The position numbers and the translations under genes were made by a program. The notes beneath the pieces were generated by a model. That model ran no database searches. It was not told the origin of the DNA and saw only the letters and a list, made by a program, of their open reading frames with translations. A DNA stretch of 64,000 nt from CAWJNF01 sp963844235 (GTDB lineage Bacteria > Actinomycetota > Thermoleophilia > Gaiellales > Gaiellaceae): assembly GCA_963844235.1 (NCBI GenBank), contig CAWJNF010000004.1:434001-498000 (forward strand), given 5' to 3'. Positions 26,552 through 35,965 of the stretch are shown here, piece by piece (position 1 is the first letter of the stretch; each line of letters begins with the position of its first letter).

Positions 26552-26606
26552 GCGCGCTCCTCGACGGCGTCGGCTCCCGCCCGGTGAACGCTCGGGGCTC
26601 TCCGTA

Positions 26607-27329
26607 TCACTCGAAGTACGCCCTGGTCATGAGCTCCGTATTCTCCGCGTCGGCGGGCGTGAGAGTCGTTCGCAGCTCGCCGTTCGCGAGCACGTGCGAG
26701 CGGTCGGCGAACCCCACGGCCAGCTGGGCTCGCTGCTCCACGAGCAGGATCGTGACACCCTGGGCTCGGATCTCGGCAAGCGTGTCGAAGACGGCCTCGA
26801 CGACTCCGGGGGCGAGTCCGAGCGACGGCTCGTCCAGGAGCAGCATGTCGGGCCGAGCGACGAGAGCGCGCGCGATCGCAAGCTGCTGCTGCTGCCCGCC
26901 GGAGAGGGCTCCCGCCGGGCGGCGCCGGAACTCCTCGACGACCGGGAATAGGCGGTAGACGCGCTCGAGATCCTGATCGACGCCGTCTCGCTCGCGGCGG
27001 CCGACGAGACCGAGCCGCAGGTTCTCCTCCACCGTGAAATGGCCGAAAATGTGCCTGCCCTCGGGCACGAGCGCGACGCCGGCACGAGCGATCTCCTCCG
27101 GCGCTCGTCCGGCGAGCGACTCACCGCGGAAACGAATGCTCCCCGCGGCGGGAGCGACGACGCCCATGATCGCGTGGAGGGTGGTCGACTTTCCGGCTCC
27201 GTTCGGGCCGACGAGGGCTACCGCCTCACCCGCGCCCACGGTGAAGCTGAGGCTTCGAACGGCCGGCACGCGCCCGTAGCGCACCTCGAGAGCCTCCACC
27301 TCCAGCACCGGCGGGACTGCGTCAGCCAC
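26607..27329 (-). CDS. livF: branched-chain amino acid-type ABC transporter ATPase LivF
   Basis: A 240-residue ATPase. Walker A GPNGAGKST, the LivF-type VPEGRHIFGHFTVEENL, signature LSGGQQQQLAIARAL, Walker B MLLLDEPSLGLAP and VEQRAQLAVGFADR are all present. The GTG at 27329 overlaps the livG stop by eight bases, which I used to set the start; the open frame runs further without family support. Confidence 0.93.
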   Translation of the reverse strand: MADAVPPVLEVEALEVRYGRVPAVRSLSFTVGAGEAVALVGPNGAGKSTTLHAIMGVVAPAAGSIRFRGESLAGRAPEEIARAGVALVPEGRHIFGHFTVEENLRLGLVGRRERDGVDQDLERVYRLFPVVEEFRRRPAGALSGGQQQQLAIARALVARPDMLLLDEPSLGLAPGVVEAVFDTLAEIRAQGVTILLVEQRAQLAVGFADRSHVLANGELRTTLTPADAENTELMTRAYFE

Positions 27330-28098
27330 GCTCGTTCCCGATCGCACGTCTGCCGAGGTACGCGGTCGCCACCTCGGCGTTCCCGCGGATCTCCGCCGGG
27401 GTCCCTTCCGCGAGCAGCCTTCCCTCGTCGAGCACGTAGATGCGGTCGCATACCTCGAGGATGAGAGCAATGTTGTGGTCGATCAGCAGCACTCCGGCCT
27501 CACGTTGGTCGCGCACGCTCCGGACGACCCCCGCGAAGTCCGCGACCTCGCCCTCGTGGAGCCCGGCGGCGGGCTCGTCCATGAGGACGAAGCTCGGCAG
27601 GCTCGCGAGCGCCCGCGCCACGCCGAGCTTGCGCTCCTCGCCGTGGGGCAGGACGGCCGCGGATGAGCCGGCTCTGTCGCGCAGCCCCAGCATGTCGAGG
27701 AGCTCGTCAGCCCGCCGCTCCGACACCGCCGGCGACGCGCCGGCTCCGAGCGCCCCGATCGCGACGTTCTCGCGCACCGAGAGACCCCGGAAGAGGTGCC
27801 CGTGCTGGAACGTTCGTGCCAGACCGGCACGTGCCCGGCGGTGGGCGGGCCAGGACGTGATGTCCGTGCCCTCCAGGTGCACCATGCCTGCGCTCGGGAA
27901 GTCGAAGCCCGTCATGACGTTCACGAGCGTTGTCTTCCCGGCGCCGTTCGGCCCGATCAGGCCGACGACCTCGTGGCGATGGAGCTCGAGCGTGACGTCG
28001 GCGAGTGCGTGCACGCCCTCGAAGTGGCGCGAGACGGCGGCGGCCCGGAGGGTTCCCCCGGGCCGCCGCTCATCCGTGGACGACCGGGCTTCGGCCAT
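27322..28098 (-). CDS. livG: branched-chain amino acid-type ABC transporter ATPase LivG
   Basis: A 258-residue ATPase with Walker A GPNGAGKTT (near 52), FQHGHLFRGLSVRENV, Walker B FVLMDEPAAGLHEGE and DHNIALILEVCDRIYVLDEG. The usual LSGGQ signature is altered to LPHGEERKLGVARAL, a deviation worth noting because the motif contacts ATP; LivG proteins often vary here. GAGGAAAGG precedes the ATG at 28098. Confidence 0.9.
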   Translation of the reverse strand: MAEARSSTDERRPGGTLRAAAVSRHFEGVHALADVTLELHRHEVVGLIGPNGAGKTTLVNVMTGFDFPSAGMVHLEGTDITSWPAHRRARAGLARTFQHGHLFRGLSVRENVAIGALGAGASPAVSERRADELLDMLGLRDRAGSSAAVLPHGEERKLGVARALASLPSFVLMDEPAAGLHEGEVADFAGVVRSVRDQREAGVLLIDHNIALILEVCDRIYVLDEGRLLAEGTPAEIRGNAEVATAYLGRRAIGNERG

Positions 28099-28110
28099 CC
28101 TTTCCTCGCA

Positions 28111-29424
28111 CTATCCGGGCAGCGTGGCCGGCGAGGAGGCGGCGAAGAGCTCGATGAACCTGAGCTGGCCGTCCTGGATCTCCATGACGCGGTACTCGCG
28201 GCCGAACACCGAGTGCAGCTCTGGCGAGAAGCTGACGTCGCCGGAGAGCGTCGGCACGCCGCTGAAGCCCTCGAAGGCCTCGGCGAGAGCGGCACCGTCG
28301 GTCCCGCCCGTCTGCTCGATGCCCTCGACGATGGCGTCGATCGCGGCTGCGCCGGTCACGGCGCTGCCCGTCGTGAGGAGCGCTGGGTCCTGAGCGGCCA
28401 GTGCCTCCTGCAGCGCCAGCACGTCCTCACTCGGGTCGTCGCCCGCAACCGACGCGTACGCCACGAGGTAGAAGTTGGAGAGGTTGGGCGGGTTCCAGTA
28501 GGTCCCGTCGCAGGACCACGAGCAGAGGATCGGCGTCTCGTTCCCGAGGCTGCGGATGCCGTCGACGAGCGCCGGTAGGTCGCCGAACGCGGTCGAGGTG
28601 ACGATCACGTCCACATCCTGCTCGGCCAGCGCGCCGGCGACGTTGGCGACAGTGCCGTCTCCGTTCGTCCACTCCTCGGTCGTGGCGATCGTCCCGCCCT
28701 GCTCCTCGAAACGGGCAGCGAAGGCATCGACGACGTTCTGGAAGTAGAAGATGACGTTGTCCTTCGCGATCGCGGCCGTCTGCCAGCCCTGGGAGAGCGC
28801 CCACTCGGCCATTGCCGCACCCTCGTCCTGGGCCACGTTGCCCAGCGAGAACGCGAGCTTGCCGGCGTCGCCGAAGCGCTTTGGCCCCTGCTGGTCGGTG
28901 CCGATGCACGGGGAGACTGCGAGCACGCCGCGATTGATCGCCTCTTGGGTCGCGGGAGCGGCGAACTCGACGTCGCACGTCACGATGAGAACCTCGGCGC
29001 CCTGGTTCTCGATCAGATCGATGGCGGCGGCCTTCGTCTGCTCGGGATCGAGCTCCGTGTCCTGGAAGATGAACTCGAGCGGGCGCCCGTCGACTCCGCC
29101 CGCAGCGTTGATCTGGTCGACCTCGTACTGCGCGGCCGCGAGCGCGGGCCCGTCGAACGGCGCCATCTGACCGGTCAGGTCGATGGCGGCGCCGATGACG
29201 ATCGGCTCCCCCTCGGCGGCCGGCTCGGTCGCCTCGGTCGTCTCGGCCGGAGCCTCGGTGGTCTCGGCCGGCGGCTCCGCGGGCTCGGCCGGCTCGGCAG
29301 GCTCGGCGGGCGCGGGTTCCGCCGGCGGGGCCGCAGCCTCGTCGTCGCCGCCGCACGCTGCGACCGTCAGGCCGAGCACGAGCGCGAGGGCGCCGAACAC
29401 CATCCACCTTCTCGCACGGGTCAT
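28111..29424 (-). CDS. livK: substrate-binding lipoprotein of the liv-type ABC transporter (LivK-like)
   Basis: A 437-residue exported lipoprotein. The N terminus has a signal peptide ending in the lipobox LTVAAC (Cys about residue 24), then a low-complexity linker of repeated AEP and AETTE units (about residues 32-70), then a periplasmic-binding fold of the LivJ type (IGAAIDLTGQMAPF; EVDQINAAGGVDGRPL). The ligand is unknown; the operon's catabolic neighbours suggest amino-acid-like or carboxylate compounds. The ATG at 29424 has GGAGGAGGGA upstream, which favours it over the longer open frame to 29496. Confidence 0.9.
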   Translation of the reverse strand: MTRARRWMVFGALALVLGLTVAACGGDDEAAAPPAEPAPAEPAEPAEPAEPPAETTEAPAETTEATEPAAEGEPIVIGAAIDLTGQMAPFDGPALAAAQYEVDQINAAGGVDGRPLEFIFQDTELDPEQTKAAAIDLIENQGAEVLIVTCDVEFAAPATQEAINRGVLAVSPCIGTDQQGPKRFGDAGKLAFSLGNVAQDEGAAMAEWALSQGWQTAAIAKDNVIFYFQNVVDAFAARFEEQGGTIATTEEWTNGDGTVANVAGALAEQDVDVIVTSTAFGDLPALVDGIRSLGNETPILCSWSCDGTYWNPPNLSNFYLVAYASVAGDDPSEDVLALQEALAAQDPALLTTGSAVTGAAAIDAIVEGIEQTGGTDGAALAEAFEGFSGVPTLSGDVSFSPELHSVFGREYRVMEIQDGQLRFIELFAASSPATLPG

Positions 29425-29488
29425 ACGTCCCTCCTCCTCTCCGCGTGCCGCCCCCTGTGGCGGCGCGAGCTTACCACCGGATGTATCG

Positions 29489-29497
29489 TTGATCAAA
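29489..29497. promoter_or_regulatory. candidate regulator site with TGATCA core, upstream of livK
   Basis: TTGATCAAA lies 65-73 bases upstream of the livK start. The same TGATCA core with flanking A/T occurs at 38964-38973 and 44837-44842, both before other catabolic genes. GntR-type regulators often use palindromes of this kind, and one is encoded at 44083-44829. Confidence 0.35.
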
Positions 29498-29535
29498 GAC
29501 GCTGCCCGGCCCCGTCTGTTAGCGCCGGCGGCGCG

Positions 29536-30477
29536 TCACCACGACGCCTCCTTGCCCTTCACGAGCCGGTACATGGTGGAGTGGAGCGGCGTCGGCACGC
29601 CGAGGCGCTCGGCCTCGCGCACCAGTGCGCCCGTGATCGCATCCACCTCGGTGGGCCGGCGCGCGAGGACGTCCTCGAGCATGGACGGCACGTGAGCGTA
29701 GTCCGACTTCGCGGTCTCGCCCCGTTCCACCGCGTGCAGGTTCATCTCCCAGGGATCCTCGTAGAGGCTCACGCCGGCGGCGGCGGCCACGCGCTTGCCT
29801 TCGTCGACGAGGCCGTGGACGAGATGGCCGAGATCGGTCGGCGCCTCCTCACGCGCGAAGAGGGCGACGTGCGGAAGACCGGTGACGGCGGCGACCGTGT
29901 TGACACTGGCGTTGAAGATGAGCTTCGACCACTGGGCCGGCAGGAGATCCGGGAACACTTCGCCGCGGAGACCGGAGTCCACGAGCAGCCCGTGCACCTC
30001 CTCGACGAGCTCGAGGCGTGTGTGGGTGCCGGCGTAGGGGCCCATCCAGGTCGGGGTATCGAGCTCGTACTCGACGTGGGTATCGGAACGGCGGACGCCG
30101 CTCATGAAGGTGACGGCCGAGATCAGCGGCCAGTCACCGTGGCGGCGCACGACCTCCTCGGCGCCGAGACCGTTCTGCACCGTCATCACGGCGGCGCCGG
30201 GCGAGCGACCGGCGAGCTGTGCGGCCGCCACCTCGAGCTGCGTGGCCTTCGTCGCGACGATGACGAGATCGGCGTCGGCCAGCTCGGCCGGATCGTCGGA
30301 CGCCTCGACGAGGGCGGTGAAGTCCTGCTTGCCCGAGATCCGGAGACCCTCGGTGGCAAGCGCGTGCGCTTGCTCCTTTCGCCGTGTCAGCACCGCAACC
30401 GAGGCGACGCCGGCGAGGTGCCCGGCGTAGAGGCTGCCGATGGCCCCCGCGCCGACGACGCAGACACGCTCGATCAT
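29536..30477 (-). CDS. ketopantoate reductase-like (PanE/ApbA family) oxidoreductase, second copy
   Basis: A 313-residue NADPH-dependent reductase: VVGAGAIGSLYAGHL at the N terminus, VATKATQLEVAAAQL, VQNGLGAEE, and the catalytic region KLIFNASVNTVAAVTGL. It is clearly related to the enzyme at 23689 but not a recent duplicate; the two differ throughout. It lies 10 bases after the LLM gene at 30488 on the same strand. Its place next to liv genes argues for a role in breaking down the transported compound. Confidence 0.82.
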   Translation of the reverse strand: MIERVCVVGAGAIGSLYAGHLAGVASVAVLTRRKEQAHALATEGLRISGKQDFTALVEASDDPAELADADLVIVATKATQLEVAAAQLAGRSPGAAVMTVQNGLGAEEVVRRHGDWPLISAVTFMSGVRRSDTHVEYELDTPTWMGPYAGTHTRLELVEEVHGLLVDSGLRGEVFPDLLPAQWSKLIFNASVNTVAAVTGLPHVALFAREEAPTDLGHLVHGLVDEGKRVAAAAGVSLYEDPWEMNLHAVERGETAKSDYAHVPSMLEDVLARRPTEVDAITGALVREAERLGVPTPLHSTMYRLVKGKEASW

Positions 30478-30487
30478 CTCGACAGGC

Positions 30488-31576
30488 TCAGGCGAGACTC
30501 GGCTCGGCGGCCTGGACGGAAGCCGGGCGGAAGTGCGGCATCACCCTATCCGCGAACAGCTCCTGCGCCTTGATCGCCTGCCAGTGGGCGAAGCCGCCGG
30601 GGTTGGCGGTGATCGAGACCTCCGTGAGGCCCTCGCAGACGTCTCGGACTGCCTCGATGCGCTCGATCACGTCGTCGGGGGTGCCCACCCAGACGATGTC
30701 GCCGTCGATCATCTCGTCGTAGGGCGTGGCCGCGAGCTGCTCGAGGATCCCGGCGAGGTAGAAGCCGTACCCGGCCGCGTTCATCTCCTCGGCGGGAGGC
30801 AGCTTGTCGTCCCCGGTCAACGGCGACGCGTTGCCCGCGAGGAAGTTCTTCATGCCCTCCTCGGCCTCGCGACGCGCGGTGTCACGGTCGTCGTCGAGGT
30901 AGCAGGCATGGATCCAGACGATGTCCGGGGTCGTTCCGTGCTCGGCGCACTTCGTCCGGTAGAGGTCGAGCTGGTCCTTCAGCGCCGCGTACGGCAGGAG
31001 CGGCGGCACGACGATCGCCCAGCCCCGCTCGGCCGCGAGCTCGTACGTCCGGTCGCTCGTGCCGCCCGCGAAAACCCGGAAGCTGCTCGTCGGGCGCGGC
31101 ACGATGTGCGAGTCATCGATCTTGTAGAACTGCCCGTCGTAGGAGAACCGCTCCTCCTCGAGGGCTTTGAAGAGGATGTCGAGCGACTCCTCGTAGCGGT
31201 CGCGGCTCTCGACGACCGGGACACCCGCCTTGGCCGGGATCCAGCCGTGGCCGCGCAGGGCCCCGAACTCGTAGCGGCCCGGGTACATCTGGGAGAACTG
31301 GGCGATCTGGGACGCGAGGATCGTGGGGTTGTGGTACGGCAGCACGTGGCCGAGCGTCCGGAAGGTGATGCGCTCGGTGAGCTGGGCGCACGCCGACCAG
31401 AGCGCGAAGGGGTTGGCGGAGATCGAGAACTTCGGGAAGAAGAAGTGCTCGATGGCCGAGTAGGCGTCGAACCCCACACGGTCGGCGTGGACGACCTGCT
31501 CGATCACCTCCCGGTACTGACGCGCGGGCGACTTCCCAGGGAAGTTCTGGACCTCGGAGTAGATGCTGAACTTCAT
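30488..31576 (-). CDS. LLM-class flavin-dependent oxidoreductase
   Basis: A 362-residue luciferase-like enzyme. The N-terminal strand MKFSIYSEVQNF, AIEHFFFPKFSISANPF, the LGHVLPYHNPTILASQIAQF segment and VFAGGTSDRTYELAAERG are typical of the flavin-monooxygenase branch of the family. A linked RidA protein (31633) and a PanE-like reductase follow or precede it on the same strand, which is reminiscent of oxidative cleavage pathways where enamines or imines arise, but no substrate can be named. Confidence 0.85.
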   Translation of the reverse strand: MKFSIYSEVQNFPGKSPARQYREVIEQVVHADRVGFDAYSAIEHFFFPKFSISANPFALWSACAQLTERITFRTLGHVLPYHNPTILASQIAQFSQMYPGRYEFGALRGHGWIPAKAGVPVVESRDRYEESLDILFKALEEERFSYDGQFYKIDDSHIVPRPTSSFRVFAGGTSDRTYELAAERGWAIVVPPLLPYAALKDQLDLYRTKCAEHGTTPDIVWIHACYLDDDRDTARREAEEGMKNFLAGNASPLTGDDKLPPAEEMNAAGYGFYLAGILEQLAATPYDEMIDGDIVWVGTPDDVIERIEAVRDVCEGLTEVSITANPGGFAHWQAIKAQELFADRVMPHFRPASVQAAEPSLA

Positions 31577-31632
31577 CGATTCCCCCTTCGGCGCGCGGGC
31601 CAGGCCAGCGTGACGAGTCGTCGATCGAGCTG

Positions 31633-32028
31633 TCAACCGGCGAGGACGGCGGTGCACTCGATCTCGATCAGCAGGCCCGGGAGCGCGAGGCCGGTGACGC
31701 CGACGATGGTCTGGGCCGGGTCCTCGGCGCCACCGGTGACCTCCTCGATCGCCGCCGCGATCGTCTCCCACTCCGTCGGGTGCAGCGTGTAAATCGTGCG
31801 CCGCACGATGTCGTCCCAGCCCGCGCCGATAGCGGCGAGCGCGTGCTTGATGTTCCGCATCGCGGCCCTGGTCTGCTCGTGGAGATCGTCGCCGCCGACG
31901 ATGTTGAACGCTGCGTCGAGGGCGACCTGGCCGGAGAAGTGCACGACGCGAGTGCCCTCGGCGATCGCGATGTGGCTCAGGCCGAGCGCGGGATGCAGCT
32001 CGGGTGGATTGATCAGCTGTCGGGCCAT
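31633..32028 (-). CDS. RidA family protein
   Basis: A 131-residue member of the YjgF/YER057c/UK114 family, which hydrolyses reactive enamine/imine intermediates or acts in a dedicated catabolic step. Seen are HFSGQVALDAA, RAAMRNIKHALAAIGAGWDDIV and the C-terminal PGLLIEIECTAVL. The Arg normally needed for imine hydrolysis is not at the usual place (the C-terminal motif reads LPGLLIEIECT), so it may belong to a non-canonical subgroup. ATG at 32028, about 55 bases from the gene upstream. Confidence 0.85.
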   Translation of the reverse strand: MARQLINPPELHPALGLSHIAIAEGTRVVHFSGQVALDAAFNIVGGDDLHEQTRAAMRNIKHALAAIGAGWDDIVRRTIYTLHPTEWETIAAAIEEVTGGAEDPAQTIVGVTGLALPGLLIEIECTAVLAG

Positions 32029-32082
32029 CGGCCCTCCTCTCGTTGATAGGGATCCTCATAAGACGACCGAAGCGCTCGCTGC

Positions 32083-33705
32083 TCAGAGCGGAATGAGATC
32101 GCGGAAGCGACGCGTGATGCCGGGGCGCAGGATGTCCTTCGCCGCGAGGGTGCCGGAGCCCGCGCCGAGGCCCGGGCCGGGGTGGGTGCTCGCGCCGATG
32201 TGGTAGAGGCGTGCGACGGGCGTGCGGTGGCCCGGAAGGCCGGGTAGCGGGCGCAGCACGAGATTCTGGTCGAGCGCGCAGGAGCCCGCGTAGATGTCGC
32301 CGCCGACCATGTTGACGTTCGCCGCCTCGATGTCCGACGGAGAGAGGACGACCCGCTTCAGCGTCGCCGACTCGAGGTTCGGGATGTGGCGGGCCAGACG
32401 CGTCTGGATGCGGTCGGCGTAGGCCTCCCGCAGCTCCTCCGTCCAGGCGCCGTCACCGGTGTCGAGCTCGCCGGCCGCGTCTCCCTTCGGACGCGGGGGG
32501 AGCTCCTGGAGCTGGAGCCAGAGGATCCAGCAATCCTCCGGGGCTCGCGACGGATCGACCGCCACCGGCTGCCCGCAGGCAATCGTCCCCTCGGCGGGCA
32601 GCAGGCCTCGATCTGCCTCGTTGACCGCACGCGAGACGCCGTCGAGACCCGGTGTGACGTGGACGATTGCCGTCCGCCCCAGCCGCTCGTCTCCCTCCCA
32701 GCGCGGCAGCTCGGAGAGCGCGTAGTGGATCTGCATCTCGGCGCGCCCGTAGCGGAAGCGGCGCGGGGCCTGGCGGACGAGCTCGGGAAGCTCCGCCCTG
32801 GCGAGGAGCCGCCCGTACAGCTGCGTGGGAGTGACGTTCGCAACCACGGCCTGCAACGCAGCGTAGGAGCGGCCCCCGGCGACGGTAACCCCGGCGGCCT
32901 GACCTCCCACGACCGTCACCGAGTCGACGTCCGCGCCGGTCTCGAAGGAACCGCCGCGCTCCTCGACGATCCGTACCAGCGCCTCTACGAGCCGGATGCC
33001 TCCTCCGCGAGGAACGGGCATCCCGCCGAGCTCGATCGCGACCGCCATCACCTGGGCCATGAAACCGGAGGCGGCTGCGTCGGGCCCGAGGCCGGCATGC
33101 AGCACCCACGGCGCGAGCAGCCCGTGCACGCGGTCCGACGCAAACGTATCGGTCGCCCAGTCGCGGCACGTCGACAGCAGGTTCCCGGCGAACTCGAGCG
33201 TCCCCCGGCGCCCGAACCGCCGGTATGCCCGCAGCGCGAGCCTGAGGCCGTCCTCGGACCAGAGCTCGGTGCCGAGGAGTCCGAAGGCGAGATCTGCGTT
33301 CGGCATGAATGCCGAGACGACGCGATCCCAGGTCTGGCCGTCGCCGGCAGCGTGCCCATCCCACTCCGCCACGTTCGTCGCGTGCGAGGTCGTGAGGAAG
33401 ATGCTCGAGCCGTCCGGGAAGACCGAGGCGGTGGGCAGATCGGTGTTCAGGTACTCGAGTCCCCGTGCGTGCAGGTCGTCCTTCAGCTCCGCGTAGGCGC
33501 CCGAGCCGACGAAGAGCGGATGCCAGGCGGCGAATACTTCGTGCACGAAGCCGGGCTCTGTGATCTCGGCCGTCCGGATCGCGCCGCCGACGTAGTCGTT
33601 GCGCTCGAGCACGAGCACGCGCTTGCCGGCCTTCGCGAGCAGGGCAGCGCAGGCCAGCGAGTTGATGCCGCTGCCGACGACGATCACGTCGTGGGCCCCG
33701 GTCAT
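32083..33705 (-). CDS. FAD-dependent oxidoreductase, phytoene-desaturase/PYROXD2-like
   Basis: A 540-residue flavoprotein of the carotenoid desaturase/retinol saturase-like superfamily. Motifs are IVVGSGINSLACAALLAKAG (residues 8-27), LERNDYVGGAIRT, and the C-terminal FAD site YHIGASTHPGPGLGAGSG. Members act on carotenoids or on diverse hydrophobic or amino substrates; there are no carotenoid genes here. The ATG at 33705 overlaps the stop of the M24 gene by four bases, so the two form one unit. Confidence 0.85.
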   Translation of the reverse strand: MTGAHDVIVVGSGINSLACAALLAKAGKRVLVLERNDYVGGAIRTAEITEPGFVHEVFAAWHPLFVGSGAYAELKDDLHARGLEYLNTDLPTASVFPDGSSIFLTTSHATNVAEWDGHAAGDGQTWDRVVSAFMPNADLAFGLLGTELWSEDGLRLALRAYRRFGRRGTLEFAGNLLSTCRDWATDTFASDRVHGLLAPWVLHAGLGPDAAASGFMAQVMAVAIELGGMPVPRGGGIRLVEALVRIVEERGGSFETGADVDSVTVVGGQAAGVTVAGGRSYAALQAVVANVTPTQLYGRLLARAELPELVRQAPRRFRYGRAEMQIHYALSELPRWEGDERLGRTAIVHVTPGLDGVSRAVNEADRGLLPAEGTIACGQPVAVDPSRAPEDCWILWLQLQELPPRPKGDAAGELDTGDGAWTEELREAYADRIQTRLARHIPNLESATLKRVVLSPSDIEAANVNMVGGDIYAGSCALDQNLVLRPLPGLPGHRTPVARLYHIGASTHPGPGLGAGSGTLAAKDILRPGITRRFRDLIPL

Positions 33706-34985
33706 CGCCCGACCTCGATCTCGCGGAGGTCGTCCGGGAACGAGCAGAGCTTCTCGCTGCCGTCCACGCCGATGAGGAAGTTGTCCTCCACGCGGAGGCC
33801 CCCTCCGCCCGGCCAGTAGATACCCGGCTCGAGGGCCAGCACCATGCCGGCCTGCACCGTGCCCGTGCCGGCCTGGTGGGCGTAGGGCGGCTCGTGGGCC
33901 CGGGCGCCGACGCCGTGGCAGATCGGATGGGACGGCTGGCCCGGGTAGCCTGCCTCGGCGATCCGAGCACGCACGAGCCGGTCGAGCTCCGGGAGCGAGG
34001 CACCGTCGGTGGCGAATTTGCTCGCCTCCGTGAACACTGCGAGCAGCTGCTCTAGCAGCCGCTCGTACTCGGCGGTGAGCGGCCCCGGGCAGAGGTTCTT
34101 CGTGTGGTCGCACCAGTAGCCGTCCGCGCAAACCCAGATCTCGAAAAGGGTCGGCTCGTGCTCCTGGATCGGCCGGTGGCCCGTGGCCGTGAAGGTGCGG
34201 ATGCCGGGCCCCGACCAGACGAGCGAGTAGCCGCGGGCCATCCCGACCTTGCCCTGGTAACCGACGCCGGCGGCATGGACGTGACCTTCCCAGAGAGCGG
34301 CCGCCTCGGCCTCCGTCATTCCCGGACGAAGCTGCTCGGCGACGTGCTCCATGGCGAGCGCCGCCAGCTCGTTCGCGAGGCGCATGCGCTCGATCTCCTG
34401 CTCCGTCTTGAGCGCCCGTGCCTGCGCAAGAAGAGCCGTGGCGTCGACGCGGTTCGAGAAGGCCTCGAAGAGCGCGAGCGTCGGCGTCGTCGGCTCGCCG
34501 ACCATGAGATCGGCCGTCTGCGTGCCCTGGGAGAGCTCGAGGCCGATGCGCTCGTACCCCTTCTCCGCGACGACGGCCTGGGCGAGCTCGAGCGAGCGGG
34601 CCGTGGGCGGACGTGGGTCGTGCTCGTCGTAGCCGCCGAAGGTGCGGACGTCCCCCGTCCACGCCTGCCGCCGGGCGTCCCCTTCCTGCGGCTCGACCAC
34701 GCAGAGCGTCGCCTCGCCCTCCCGCGGGAAGACGAGCACGTCGTAGCCCTTCATGCACAGGTAGCTCGAGAGGTAGAGCACGTTGTCCGGCGCCCGCACC
34801 ACGAGCGCGTCGAGGCCGTGCTCGGCCATGAGGGTCCGGACGCGGCCGAGCTTGGCGTCGTCCCGCGGCCACGGCGCGACGTGCGCGGACTCGCTGACGT
34901 CGCGTTCGGCGCCGACGCCGGCCAGCCGCTCGGGACCACCAGCGCCCGCCGAGCTTATTTCACGCCTCCGTGACGCAATCGGCAC
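33702..34985 (-). CDS. M24 family metallopeptidase (Xaa-Pro aminopeptidase-like)
   Basis: A protein of up to 427 residues with creatinase N-terminal and pita-bread domains. Metal ligands are mostly intact: Asp in WCDHTKN, His in HPICHGVG with HEPP behind it, Glu in ALEPGIY and Glu in RVEDNFLI. The first ligand position appears to be Glu (LFEIWV) in place of Asp. A dipeptidase or amidohydrolase of the catabolic block is likely. The GTG at 34985 is the longest start; conserved sequence begins only near RVRTLMAEHGL, so the true start could be a little downstream. Confidence 0.8.
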   Translation of the reverse strand: MPIASRRREISSAGAGGPERLAGVGAERDVSESAHVAPWPRDDAKLGRVRTLMAEHGLDALVVRAPDNVLYLSSYLCMKGYDVLVFPREGEATLCVVEPQEGDARRQAWTGDVRTFGGYDEHDPRPPTARSLELAQAVVAEKGYERIGLELSQGTQTADLMVGEPTTPTLALFEAFSNRVDATALLAQARALKTEQEIERMRLANELAALAMEHVAEQLRPGMTEAEAAALWEGHVHAAGVGYQGKVGMARGYSLVWSGPGIRTFTATGHRPIQEHEPTLFEIWVCADGYWCDHTKNLCPGPLTAEYERLLEQLLAVFTEASKFATDGASLPELDRLVRARIAEAGYPGQPSHPICHGVGARAHEPPYAHQAGTGTVQAGMVLALEPGIYWPGGGGLRVEDNFLIGVDGSEKLCSFPDDLREIEVGR

Positions 34986-35094
34986 GGATCGTCACACTCC
35001 CGTACGCCCCTGCCGGCTACCCTCGAAGGGTTCGGGCGGGATTGTCCCCCCTGGGTGGGTGGGGGTGTATCGAGGAGACCTCCGGCAAATTCCC

Positions 35095-35961
35095 TCACCA
35101 TCGGATGCGGGGTGGCGGTGGCGTACCGTGCGCCTCCTGCCAGGACGCTACGGGCGTGCGCAGGATGCCGATCCGCTCGATCTCGGCCTCCATCACGTCG
35201 CCCGGCTTGAGGTAGAGCGACGCCGCGTCCTCGCTGAAGCCGGCGACGCCGGAAACCGTCCCGGTCGAGAGCACGTCTCCGGCCGAGTACCCGAGCGGCG
35301 AGTAGTGGGCGATGATCTCCGGGATCGTGACCGACATGTTCCCGGAGTGGGACACCTGGCGCGGCTCGCCGTTGACCCGCAGCTCCATGCGCAGATCGTG
35401 GGGGTCAGGGATCTCGTCCGGCGTCACGATCCAGGGGCCGAGCGGGCAGAACGTGTCGATCGCCTTGCAGAAGGAGAAGACACCCGAGACCATCTCCCGA
35501 CGCTGGATATCGCGTGCCGTGATGTCGTTGAAGATGAGGTAGCCGCCGACGTAGTCGTCCGCCTCGTCGGGGCCGAAGTGCTTGCCGGCCTTGCTGATGA
35601 CGACCGCGAGCTCGAGCTCGTAGTCGAGCTCCTCCGTCAGGTGCTCGGGATAGACGAGCGGCTCGTCCGGCCCGACAATCGCGTCGACGTTCTGGAAGAA
35701 GACGATCCATGGGGCGATCTCGTGCGACCAGCCGACGCGCTTCGAGTCCTCCTCGTGCTCCCGGAAGTTGCCGGCCGTGTGGAAGAACTTCCGCGGCACG
35801 ATCGGCGCCCGGAGGCGCGCGTCCGCGAGCGCCACCCGCTCTCCCGTCTCGTCGGCGCCGCCACGGCCAAAGTAGTCGAGCATGGACGGTGCGGCGAGCA
35901 CGGCGACCTCGTCCCCGTCAACGCGCCCCACACGACCTTCGTCGAACGTGACCAGCTTCAC
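35095..35961 (-). CDS. fumarylacetoacetate hydrolase (FAH) family protein
   Basis: A 288-residue metal-dependent hydrolase/isomerase/decarboxylase. Typical elements are FHTAGNFREHEED, LDYELELAVVISKAGKHF (metal Glu residues), YLIFNDITARDIQ and GDVLSTGTVSGVAGF. Family members cleave C-C bonds or decarboxylate oxo-acids at the end of aromatic degradation. I chose the GTG at 35961 (VKLVTFDEG), which follows the peroxiredoxin stop by five bases; the ATG at 36012 would overlap that gene by nearly 50. Confidence 0.85.
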   Translation of the reverse strand: MKLVTFDEGRVGRVDGDEVAVLAAPSMLDYFGRGGADETGERVALADARLRAPIVPRKFFHTAGNFREHEEDSKRVGWSHEIAPWIVFFQNVDAIVGPDEPLVYPEHLTEELDYELELAVVISKAGKHFGPDEADDYVGGYLIFNDITARDIQRREMVSGVFSFCKAIDTFCPLGPWIVTPDEIPDPHDLRMELRVNGEPRQVSHSGNMSVTIPEIIAHYSPLGYSAGDVLSTGTVSGVAGFSEDAASLYLKPGDVMEAEIERIGILRTPVASWQEAHGTPPPPRIRW

Positions 35962-35965
35962 CCGC

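Noticed and set aside
29250..29335. Tandem repeat in DNA near the livK start
   Set aside because: It encodes the AEP-rich linker of a lipoprotein, a common low-complexity feature, so it needs no separate explanation.
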